From CAIVSN01 sp040383945 (lineage in GTDB: Bacteria > Patescibacteriota > Gracilibacteria > BD1-5 > UBA2023), in the NCBI GenBank assembly GCA_040383945.1, contig JBEICN010000013.1:1-23362 (forward strand): 23,362 bases of DNA. The letters run 5' to 3'. Position 1 is the stretch's first letter. Each line of letters starts with the position of its first letter. This document shows positions 1 through 10,001 of the stretch, piece after piece. The position numbers and the translations under genes were made by a program. The notes beneath the pieces are model-generated. The model had not been told where the DNA came from. It saw only the letters and a list, made by a program, of their open reading frames with translations, and ran no database searches.

Positions 1-417
1 AATACAGATTTGTTCACGATAAATAATTTTCGTGGATCGCTCAAGGAAAACGTTCTCCAAGTAAAAAAGCATATCTACGACTATGTGAAAACCGATTCCC
101 AGGTAGAGAGAAAATTTGCTGCTGATTTGGAATTGTGAAATATATCGGTGTACGCGAAGCTCCCTTCCGGATTCAAGATTTCAACGCCGATTGGCAATTA
201 CAATCCGGATTGGGCTATTGTATTCGATAGGCAGGATGTGAAACATATTTATTTCATTGCCGAAACGAAGGGCAGTTTGGATACATTGAGCCTCAAAGGT
301 ACAGAAGAGTTGAAAATTCGATACGCGAGAAAACATTTTGAAGCTATTTGAAATGGTGAGGTGAAGTATGACGTCTTGACGAGTTATGGCGATTTGATGA
401 ATAAGGTCCTCAAATAA
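1..417 (+). CDS. Type III restriction endonuclease, Res subunit, C-terminal part (partial)
   Basis: The open frame enters from the left edge and ends at TAA 415-417, giving 138 residues. It carries the C-terminal signature of type III restriction (Res) subunits: a NPDWAIVF segment, then FIAETKGS, then RKHFEAI.NGEVKYDV. The NPDW...E.K arrangement belongs to the PD-(D/E)XK-type nuclease domain, with D of NPDW and E-T-K as likely catalytic residues; by family knowledge this domain cuts DNA after translocation by the helicase part, which lies outside the window with any Mod methyltransferase. Two in-frame UGAs (136-138 and 349-351) must be read through; the second falls where relatives have a small residue before NGEVKYDV. 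Under the standard code the gene would look broken three ways. The family is a confident call; whether the whole enzyme is intact cannot be seen. Confidence 0.85.
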
Positions 418-497
418 ATCAAGTTTCGTTAAAAGTAGAGCGTTATTTCTGTGATATCCGTAATTTAGTAATGGTATTACTTTATTTGTCATATCCA

Positions 498-606
498 TTT
501 CACGTATTTCCTCCAAAACTCGTGAAAAACTACTATTTTTCACAACTTTTTCACGAATTTCTTTCCAAATTCGTGAAAATTTAGTATACTGTCGCTATAT
601 TTCACG
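498..606 (+). promoter_or_regulatory. Tandem inverted-repeat operator with promoter upstream of fic
   Basis: A perfect 13-bp inverted repeat lies at 548-560 and 567-579 (TTTTCACGAATTT, 6-nt spacer). A weaker copy with the same core (TTTCACG ... CGTGAAA) is at 498-527, and a lone TTTCACG half-site is at 600-606. The three TTTCACG cores start at 498, 549 and 600, exactly 51 bp apart, about five helical turns, so they would face the same side of DNA. A -10-like TATACT (585-590) with a weak -35 TTTCCA (562-567, 17-bp spacing) puts the promoter inside the main repeat, so a bound protein would block it. A small AT-rich hairpin (467-481) follows the res stop and is only a weak terminator candidate. 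Binding of the Fic protein's own C-terminal HTH-like segment is my guess. Confidence 0.6.
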
Positions 607-612
607 CTTTCC

Positions 613-1494
613 ATGGCAAAAATCACGTTGTTCACCCGCCAAATCCAATCTCTCCGGGAACGCTACTATCGCGTATCCGTCGGAAAAGAATCGCTCATTG
701 CGCTCATTGCCGATACCGAAGTCGCCGAGCAGGTATATAATTCGAACGCGATCGAAAACAGCACCCTTTCCCTCGACGAAACCGAAAAAATTCTCCGCCA
801 GATTGACCTGGACCGATATATCAACGAGCGAGAAATTTTTGAGGCGAAAAATCTGGCGCGCGTCGTTTTATATATCCAGCAGCGAGCACGGGAGCGGGAA
901 TTGGATCTCGAAACGATTTTGTTACTCCATAAGATGCTCATTTCGAACATTCGCGACGATATCGCTGGCAGGTTCCGGGAAACCGGAGAATATGTACGTG
1001 TCGCGAGCCATATTGCACCGGCTCCGCAGGAAGTGCTCTGACTCATGCAGGATATGCTCGCGGAATATCACGCGTCCAGCCATGAAAGTATAGTACGGCG
1101 TATCGCGCGATTGCATCTTACCTTTGAGAATATTCACCCATTCGTCGATGGCAACGGTCGTATCGGTCGGATTATCAATAATTACCTCTTGATTCGAGAA
1201 GGATTCGTTCCCATCAATATCAAATTCATCGATCGCGCCAAATATTATGACGCGTTCCGGGAATTCGATACCAAAGGTACGACGGGTATCATGGAAGAAA
1301 TCGTAGCAAAAGCTCTAACGAACAGCTATCACAAACGGCTCGCATACTTGGAGGGCAAGAAAATCATGACATTAGCCCAATATGCCAAAGCCCACAAACT
1401 TTCCCACTCCAACCTCATCAACAAAGCCCATCGCCAGAGTATCGAAGCGTTTTTGGAGAAAGGTGTCTGGAAAATCGGAGCGGAATCCCGGTAA
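613..1494 (+). CDS. Fic-family AMP-transferase (Fic/DOC) with N-terminal inhibitory motif
   Basis: A 293-aa protein from ATG 613 to TAA 1492-1494, reading one UGA as Gly (1039-1041, residue 143). The active-site loop HPFVDGNGRIGR (residues 175-186) matches the full Fic motif HxFx(D/E)GNGRxxR, so catalytic His175, the metal-binding acid and the ATP-binding Arg residues are present. Residues 44-49, SNAIEN, fit the inhibitory (S/T)xxxE(G/N) helix, here N-terminal as in class II Fic proteins, so activity is probably self-inhibited through Glu48. Family members transfer AMP from ATP to a hydroxyl of target proteins. The last ~45 residues (AQYAKAHKLSHSNLINKAHR region) look like a helix-turn-helix, which could bind the repeats just upstream. 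No separate antitoxin gene is visible. No Shine-Dalgarno box precedes the ATG. It may belong with the restriction gene to a defence or accessory segment. Confidence 0.92.
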
Positions 1495-1667
1495 TTCCCC
1501 AAACTCCCTCCAAAGGTATGCAAATTCAAAAACACGGACTTCAAGGTCAGAGAGGTGTTCTTATATAAATCCCCGATAGCCATAGTCCTCCTCGCTTTGT
1601 CTTTGATTCGACATTGCTTTTTGTCTACAAAAGATACTATTAGAGCTAAACCACTCACTCTCTGCGT

Positions 1668-4600
1668 ATGTCCAAGAAAAATTCCAAAAATTCCCCAAAA
1701 ACATCGCCGTTACCTATCGATATTTCGACACCTGTCGAAATCTCAAATATCTCACTACCAAAAGATACAACTCCCGAAACATCTTCATCTACCGCATCTC
1801 TGAACTCCGGATTTTCCCGAGTATTCGCATCCATCCAGAAATTCTGATTAAAAAAATCGATAGCTGCCTTCGTGGTAGCAGTCCTGCTTCTTACAGGAGG
1901 ATTCTTCGTCTATAAAAATCCGAATTTTGCCAATATCACCCCCTCGTTCATTGCGAAAATGTTGAATCTGGCCCCAACCGTCGTCGCGGGGAATTTTTCT
2001 CTCGAATACAAGAAAATTCCTTACGATGTCCCATCTATCGATATTACCTTTTCCCGAGATATCGATCCGAATACCGTCAATGCCAATAGTGTCCGGATAT
2101 ACCCATTCGTCGCGGGTAGTGCCACCCTCAAAACTCCAAGAACTATCAGCTACACACTTGGTTCCAAGTTGAATATCGGCACGACCTATCTCCTCCAATT
2201 CACGACCGATATAGCGACCACGCAAGGGAAGAATCTCGACAGCGAGATTTCCTACGAAATAGAGGCCATCGGAGGTGTCACGATCAATAAGATGATTCCC
2301 GACGGTGATACCAAATCGCTTTCCAAAAATCCGATTTTTATTTTCAATATCCCGGTAGTGCAGTTGAGTAGCGTGGAAGTGCGAGATGCTCTTCCGTGTC
2401 CCGTAACCTTCGAGCCCGCTGTCAAAGGTCGATGTACCTGGCCCTCTGGTAATATTTTGGAATACCGTCTCGATGGAAATCTCGATGCAGCTACCAAATA
2501 TCAAGTACAAGTAGCTCTCGGATCTGAATTTTTATATCCTTTACAAAAAACTTTTACCGGTTCTTTTTCTACCACGCCACTCCAAATGCTCCAGGGATCG
2601 TTCGACGAATCCGGGATTCAGCGGTTTTCTCCCAAAAATGGAATTCCCCTCGTATTCACCGCTCCGGTAGAGCTGGAAAATCTCTCCAAAGTTCTCGTGC
2701 TCAAAAACGAGCAGGGAAATATTATCCCGCATCGAATCGTTCCAAGCATTAGTGGAGAAACGGTTTCGAATACGTTCACGATAACTGCCGCAAAAGGAAC
2801 ACTTCCGTTCTCGACCAATTTTTCCGTGTCGATTGCAGCGGGTCTTATGCCAAAGCCAGGAAATATGCCTCTCAAGGAAGCTATCAATTTTAACGCAAGA
2901 TCCAACGCGTTTGTTTCCCAGGTAAGTCTGTACCGCACCGACTGGTCCGCGACGGGAAGTCTCGTTGGCACCTATGATATCACGGGCGAATTTTTGATCC
3001 CCCCCACCAAACCATTGCTGAGCATCTATCTCGATGAGCCTATCGATTTGGCAGGACTTGGGAAAAGCGCCGCACAAGCCGTCAAAATCCGGGAAAAAAT
3101 AGGAGGGAAGGAGTACATTTGTCTATTGAGTCAACCCCAAACTTCGGTACCGGAGTTTCCAGACAGCCTCAAAATGGTAATGAAACCGGACCAACAACGA
3201 TTGGACTGCCAGATCAACGGAACTCTGCCATTCTCTACCAAATTCGAGCTGGTATTCGATCCAAGCCTTACCCCCTCACTCTCCGAACCAGTACGAATAG
3301 AGTACCAAACTTCGAAGCCATTTGAAATCTACGATATCGTCCTGCAGAAGGCGACCGAAATGTGTATTTACGCATCGGCGAATATCGATTATACGGGAAG
3401 TGGGGTGACGATTTCTCCGCAGGCAAAAGTCCGCAGCATCGGATATAACTCCGAAAACTACAATTATCGTACCAATACTTCCGTAAAAACCTGTCCAGAT
3501 CGAGCCGATCAAATCGCGAGTGTGGCCGAAGTTCGATTGAACGGAAAAACCAAATACGATATTGCTTTTGACAGCGAACTTCGAGATTATTTTGGAAGTC
3601 CTCTCAAAACGGCGTATTCCAAGAAGGGTATTACTTCTCCTTCGCTTCAAAAGCAGGATGAATATCTGTACTTTATGCCAGGCAAACTTCAGCAAGTTAT
3701 TCCGCTCAATGCTCCGATTGTACTTCCACTTCAAACGATCAATCTTGAATCGATGAGAATCCAAGTATGTTCCATGACCCCAGCTTCGTACGCGGACTTT
3801 TTGAATCGGAATTATGAAAATGCCTATCAGCCAAAATGCGAAACTGAGACCACCAAAAAGGTGTCTTTGAAAAATGGAAAATGGAATCTCACGACGCAAA
3901 AAATCGACCTTGCCACGGATGTGCTCGGTGACAAACTTCCCGGAAATATCCTCTTGGTTCGCGGAAGTGCTGACTCAAGTTGGAAACACGAATGGCCAGA
4001 ACAGCGGGACTTCCAGGTGACCTACCTGCGCACCAATCTCTCACTGATGCTCGAGCAATCCGAGGGGAAAACCATCGTTTTTGCTACGGATTTTGACGGG
4101 AAAACTATTCCGTCAGATCTCCGGTTTCAATCCTTCGGTACGACTCCCGGATGTAATGGTGACTGGGTAAAAGACCTCAAATTTAATGCCCAAAAACAAT
4201 ATTACGAAACTTCCAATGGAAAGGGATGTGTCGGGGTAATGGTTGCCCAAAATGATATGTATTACGGAATCGTCTCGCCGAGTACTGACATGACGTCCAA
4301 CTACGATTTTGGACAGTATGGAGGAGCTGATAGCTCTGATCGGGATTATGTGTACCTTCATACGGACCGACCGATCTACCGGGCGGGAGATACCGTCAAT
4401 TTCCAGGGAATACTCCGGAGTTTTGCTGCTACGGGATATGTAAAATCTGCTGCCAAAAAGGTAAAAATACGCATTCTCAACAACCAGAGCGAGCTGTTCA
4501 AAGAGATCGCGCTCGATGTCGACGCACACTCCAATTTTGAGGGAAGCTTCCCACTTACGACTGGCATGAATACGGGGCGGTATTCATTTGAAATCATGGC

Positions 4601-7600
4601 ATATGCCGCAAAAACGACCGATGGACAGGGGAGTTACGTAATAAACGACGGGAATTTTTACGTCGAACAGTACAGCAAACCAGCTTTCAAAACAGAGGTT
4701 ACTGGAGGACAACGCCACCAATATGAGGGAGATGTAATTGAATCTACCGCCACCGCAACCTACTATTTTGGTGGACGGGTCGCGAATTCGGAAGTTAATT
4801 GGTCGATCCGGGCACAAAATTATTATTTTGATCCGAAGAATTATTCGGAGTATCGCTTTGGTACCGATACAAGCTTTTTGCAGTGCCGGTATTGGGGGGA
4901 CTGCGACAACAATGACGACTATATTGGTGACTTCCGCAATCGTCTCGATAGTTCCGGAACCAACACCATCAAATATACGGCAGAATTACCAAAGCCAGAA
5001 ACGGAAGCCGGAGCCGAAACTGTAGGAACGCCTGACGCAAAAAAAGAACGACTTGTCACGTTTGTGGCGGAGGTGGTCGATCCGAATACTGGCAAAACCG
5101 TATCCGGTACAAATTCTCATATCATCCACGTGACCGATGGCTACGTCGGAATCACTTCTCCCTACTGGGTAGACAAGGGAGCGAAGATTCCCGTCAGTGG
5201 AGTCACGCTCGACGTGGATGCCAATGTCCGAAGTGCCAAGGTAAAATTGGAATTGATCCAAATCCAATGGAATATGGTCAAGAAACTCGGGGTTGACGGA
5301 GTCTTCTACGACGAATATGAGCTCAAAAAAACGCTTGAAGCAACTGAGACGGTATCGAGTTCCAACGATGGAAAATTCAAGACGGAACTCACACCAAAAC
5401 TCGGCGGGGAATACCTGGTCCGCGCGAGTTATACCGGCAAAAATGGAGCTACCTTCGTTTCCGACAGCTATAGTTATGTCGCAACTGATTCGTATTCGAT
5501 GTGGAATTCTGGGAACAATACCGTGACCGATCTTACCGCCGAAAAAACCATGATGCAACCTGGAGAAACCGCGATTTTCACGCTCAAATCTCCCATTTCT
5601 CGTGGTAAAATATTCTACTCCGTAGAAAAGGATAACACGATTTTGGATGCCAAGGTGGTGGATATCACGGGGTACGGCCAGAAAATCGAGATCCCCGTAC
5701 TTGCCACGTATATTCCAAATGTCTATCTGCGCGCCTATCTCATTGGTCGGAACGATCCGACAGGATTGCCGGTGTTCAAGCGGGCGCTTTCCCAGATTCG
5801 AGTACTTCCAGATTCCAAAAAACTTAGCGTAGAGGTGAAAGCTGAAAAAGTAAAATATCTGCCAGGAGAAACTCTCAAGGTGAATGTCCAAGTCAAAGAT
5901 GCGGCTGGAAAACCAGTTTCCGGAGCTATCGGAGCCCTCTCGGTGGTCGACGAATCCGTCCTCGCGCTTCTTGGGAATCCTGTGAAAAATCCGTTCGCTT
6001 TTTTCTATGATATGAAGCGATACCTGGGGACGACCGTATCACTTTCTCTCATGAATCTCGTTGAAAAGCTTGAGATTAAGAATGCTGGTAATGGGGAAAA
6101 AGGAGGTGCCGGAGAAGGGAACAAAGGGGGTGATACCAAAAAGAAACGCGGCGTATTCAAGGATACCGCCTTTTGGACCGGAAAATTCACCACAGATGCA
6201 AATGGAAATGCTGTCATCGACACCGGAAAACTTCCTGATAACCTCACTACCTGGAAAATCGAAGCCGTCATCGCTACAGACACGACCCAAATCGGTGCTG
6301 GAACCACATCGATCACCACCGAACAGAAGGTGATGATCCAAGAGAATTTCCCGAGATTTCTTAGGACGGGAGACCGTACAGAGTTCGCTCCGGTAGTTTT
6401 CAATCGAACGGGAAAACGACAGCGATTCACTGTGGAAATGCAGGCTAAGGGCGCTGACATCACTCCTTCTCAACAGGAGATAGCGCTCGATGACGGAACT
6501 TCTGCTACGGTTCGCTTTACCGTGAAGGGAGTGCTCGACGACCAGTTGAATATGGGTCCAGTCGAGCTGAGCGTAGTCGCGAAGGCGGAGGATGGATCCG
6601 AAGATGGTATCCAAAAAACACTCATGATCGGTCGCGGAGAATCCTATGAAACTACCGCATTTATCGGAACTTCGAGCGGAGTCAGTCTGGACGAACATCT
6701 CAACTTGACCGGTATTCGAGACCAGGGAATTCTGACGTTTTCCGCTGCGCCTTCTCTCATCGGGAATGTGCTTACGGGTCTTGGCAATCTTCTAGAATAT
6801 CCCTACGGATGCTTGGAGCAAATTACTTCGGCCGTAATACCTCATATCGCTGTCAAGAATATCCATGACGCCCTCAAATCGCCCTACGATATCAAAACGG
6901 TTAAAATCAAATATTACGATAGCACGAATCGAAACTGGGAGTACCGTACCGTCTATGACATGATGGGGGATTATGTCGTACGGCTCATGGGATTTCGACT
7001 GAGCTCCGGAGGATTTGGATTTTGGAATTCCGATGTTGAATACGCAGAGTTTGAGTTGACCGCGTATGCGTTGAATACACTTGCCGATATTCAAAAACTC
7101 GGAGTTCCAGTGGATCAGTCCCTCATCAAAGGAGCAGTAAGCTATCTGAAACTCCGATTGGAAAAGGGAGTTCGCGAAGGATGCCGTGGAACCGAAGAAG
7201 AATGCAAATATACTATGGGAGAAAAAATACAAGCCATATCTGCCATCGCGAGCTGGAGCGTCGACGGAGTGGATGCGCTCAAGGCCTACAAAGCACTTGG
7301 CAAGACCGATGCAAGCCTTGCGAACAAACTCGATACCCTCTTACTCCAATCACGATTGCTCGCCCATGCAAAAATCTCAGACATGGAAAAAACCCAGATC
7401 AAAGCCGCAGCAAAATCGGCTATTGATACCATTCTCAAGGCAAATCTCGTATACGATCCACGAGGAGCGTACATCGCTCCGGATATGGGTAATTCCAGGA
7501 CAGAGGCAACCGCAAAATTCTTGCGCTCCCTTGCCTTGCTTGGCGAAGATTCTGAGTCAAATAGCCAGTTGCTCGATAACATGAGCCGTTTCCTTTCCCG

Positions 7601-8426
7601 AGCCAAAAAATCTGACGGAAGTTATGGTTCTACTCAAGAAACAGCCTGAGTACTTCAAGCTTTCGCGGATCGGACTTCCCGTGACAAAGATCTCGTCAAT
7701 GCGAACTTCCAAGCACGGGTAACCCTCGGCGGTACGGAAGTATATACCCAAAGCTTCGATAGCAAGAATCTCCTCAAAACGACTACGAACACCTTTGATA
7801 TCCGCAATCTTACGGATCGAGAAGCGGTAAATGTCGGAGTTACCGGGCGCGGTAAACTGTATTATGATCTCACTCTCAAATATCCAGTCTCCGCTGATAC
7901 GATCCTCCCTCGTGACGAAGGATTCTTCGTTCAAACCGAGTTCTACGACTATTTGGAATACCAAAAAGTAGAAGTAGCCAAAGCGGAAGAGCAAAAAAAT
8001 TACGAAATCGGAAAAATCCGGCTCTCTGAGATGAAATATCCAAAGGAAATCCGGGAATACGTGAAACCTATTTCTCAGGCAAAAATCGGACAATTAGTGC
8101 GGGTAGAATATCGGGTTATACTTGGAGAAACCCGAGACAAAGTAGTATTCGAGTCATTCATTCCCGCAGGCTCTGAACTCGTGAATACCCGACTTGCCAC
8201 CGAAACGAAAATAGTAACTTCCGATACCTTCTTCGATCGCGAAGAACTCATGGATGACCGATATTTTGGATACAGCCTCGTGCTGGATTCCGGAGAACAC
8301 TCGGGTTCGTATGTTCTGAGATGTACCCATGCGGGGGTATTTATGATTCCATCAACGAGAATCTCTGAGTTCAATACTCCGGAAGTCTTCGGACAGACCG
8401 CCGGCAAACTCATCGAAGTGAAGTAA
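1668..8426 (+). CDS. Giant membrane-anchored bacterial alpha-2-macroglobulin (thioester protease trap)
   Basis: A 2252-aa protein from ATG 1668 to TAA 8424-8426. Two UGAs are read as Gly: 1845-1847 (residue 60) and 7647-7649 (residue 1994). Order of parts: a Ser/Pro/Thr-rich cytoplasmic tail (1-60); KK plus one hydrophobic helix (about 64-82), an uncleaved signal anchor with no lipobox Cys; Ig-like Big_5-type repeats (from ~104); the macroglobulin core starting at the YLHTDRPIYRAGDTV motif (~893); a Gly/Lys/Glu low-complexity stretch (~1470-1495) exactly where the bait region sits, just before the FKDTAFWTG motif; the thioester motif CLEQ (Cys1715-Gln1718) in PYGCLEQ; then the alpha/alpha toroid and receptor-like C-terminal domain. 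By family knowledge, cleavage of the bait exposes the thioester, which traps the protease. No penicillin-binding-protein partner (pbpC) is adjacent. It is much longer than E. coli YfhM (about 1650 aa). Gly is mostly written GGA and UGA is nearly absent, unlike genes to the right. A start upstream is unlikely; no ribosome site is seen. Confidence 0.93.
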
Positions 8427-8479
8427 TCGAAAAAAATGATAATTTGCCCGCTTGTCATTGTTGATCCAAGCTTTTTCAT

Positions 8480-8507
8480 GGACTCCAAAATACGGACTCC
8501 AGAATGC
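8480..8507. repeat. 14-bp imperfect tandem duplication between convergent genes
   Basis: Two adjacent copies, GGACTCCAAAATAC and GGACTCCAGAATGC, match at 12 of 14 bases. They lie in the 112-bp gap between the A2M stop (8426) and the GGDEF stop (8539). No hairpin with a T-run is seen here for either gene, so no intrinsic terminator can be named. The repeat may be a chance slippage product. Confidence 0.5.
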
Positions 8508-8538
8508 GGCAGCGTTTTGTTGCAAATACAAGAACACA

Positions 8539-9714
8539 CTATACGATATCTTCTTTGGATAAATTTCCTTGCCCAAAAGTGTCAAAATCTAATCCCAATC
8601 TTCAAGTGTGCCCCAATTTTTTATCGTAATCTCAAATGCCCTCGTGTTCATAGAATTTGGATTGTACCACATGGATAATACGCTCCAATATGGAATTTTC
8701 ATGGGTGTCAATTAGCAGATAAAATTCATTTCATCAAAGTCGAACTGCTCTATCATTTTTTCGAATCGAATTCTCCAAAATGCGTGCGGTTATTTGGAGT
8801 ACATGGTTTCATGCTCCTTGACCAAAAGTCTCATTTATCTTTTTAAGATGCGGTATTTGAATGCGTATAAATAAATATGGATGCCTATATATCATTCGAT
8901 TAAAATACTTCTGATTGTAGAGGCCCGTGATAGTATCTCGGTACATCGAATCAATATTGTCGAGCTTTGATCGGAGTATTTGACCAAATCTACGCTGTTT
9001 GAATTCGTGTTGAATCATTTGTATCTCATGGAAAGGGGAATTGAGATTTCAAATAGACAGTAGGGCATGTTTATTTCAAATCTTCCCAAGACTCATAGCT
9101 CCCATGCCCCCAGCTCCGCGTATGTGTTGGCTTATTTCGAATTCTTCCGATTGCATGCACTTTCTTTCCATTGCATGTTCCAAAATTCATGTTTCCTGAT
9201 GTGTCCCAAGATCAAGATTCCGCCTGAATCGGTTGATATTTCCGACCACCAACTCTCCTTTGCTCTGAGCATCTATTTCGTAAACTCCTATGCTCGTATG
9301 ATATTGATATAAAAAAAATGACTCCAGAGCATTCATCAGATTGTATGATTCACAAAAGTCTACTTCGCCTATTTTTTTGTTAAAATTTTGAGTACGCGCA
9401 TTTCATTGTCCAGTTACATGAAGGTAAATGTTGTTTACTGGATTTTGCAAAGATAGAATTTTTGCCACCATGTTGGCAACTTTTTCGGAGCGTGACATGC
9501 CTTCGCGACTACTTGCGGTATCGAGATGAAGCTTCTTCAATTCCCGAAGTGTAGCCATAATACTCGAGTAGTTTTCCATAGGAGGGGGGGTAAATTGTGA
9601 AAAGCGTCCTTTGGAGGCCGTTGTACCTCAATGGATTCTCTTTTGTTGCAGAAGTCAGTAACGATGAACGAATACTGTTTGATCAGAATGGCAGGTGATA
9701 AAAATATGATACAT
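8539..9714 (-). CDS. GGDEF-domain protein (diguanylate cyclase-like) with GAF/PAS-like sensor region
   Basis: Reading UGA as Gly opens a 391-codon frame ending at TAG (8541-8539). The C-terminal half is a GGDEF domain: DTITGLYN (residues 260-267), the RxxD inhibitory site (RKND, 318-321), then exactly five residues to GGNEF (327-331, bases 8736-8722). Both glycines of that motif are UGA codons (8736-8734 and 8733-8731). The third motif position is Asn instead of Asp/Glu, a metal-binding place, so cyclase activity is doubtful; with the I-site kept, a c-di-GMP receptor role is possible. Residues ~40-230 look like a GAF/PAS-type sensor but I cannot assign the family. The domain ends ~60 residues after GGNEF, about 25 short of usual. 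Eleven UGAs are used, the highest density in the window. The true start is unclear: frames change in plausibility around a C7 tract (9590-9584), so the N-terminus may be frameshifted. Confidence 0.85.
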
Positions 9715-10001
9715 CCATGCCTGTTAGACCGAGATTGCAAAAAATATTGTAGAGAAAGACAAGGGATAGATGCACATGCCGCAAAGGACGAATCACAGTA
9801 TAAAGATAAGATCTTCAAAAAATAAGACAAAGGTAAGACAAATAATCCCCTTTCGTATTTGCTATATAGGAATTACGATACATGCACAAAATATTTGCAC
9901 CAGTCACAATAGGATCTACGATTTTTTTTACTTTTGGCACAAAGAAAGTAGTATATCCCTCCGAAGTGTTGCCATAAAGCCAATTTTTAAGTTATCGCAA
10001 T
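9715..10001. other. 287-bp gap with possible decayed N-terminus of the GGDEF gene
   Basis: No complete gene is seen between the divergent GGDEF and GHMP-like genes. On the minus strand, three frames each carry short protein-like stretches. One (about 9992-9720) contains a VPKVKKIVDPIVTGAN segment. Another (about 9862-9724) is strongly hydrophobic with a UGA-coded Gly and ends at TAA 9726-9724. A third (about 9870-9540) leads into the C7 tract at 9590-9584. They could be pieces of one frameshifted membrane sensor domain. The promoter of the plus-strand gene at 10002 must also be here; TTGCCA at 9969-9974 is a weak -35 candidate without a good -10. Confidence 0.35.

Noticed and set aside
9631..9825. 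Plus-strand 64-codon frame
   Set aside because: It lies antisense in phase with the GGDEF gene's upstream part, uses no UGA, has no start signal and resembles no family.
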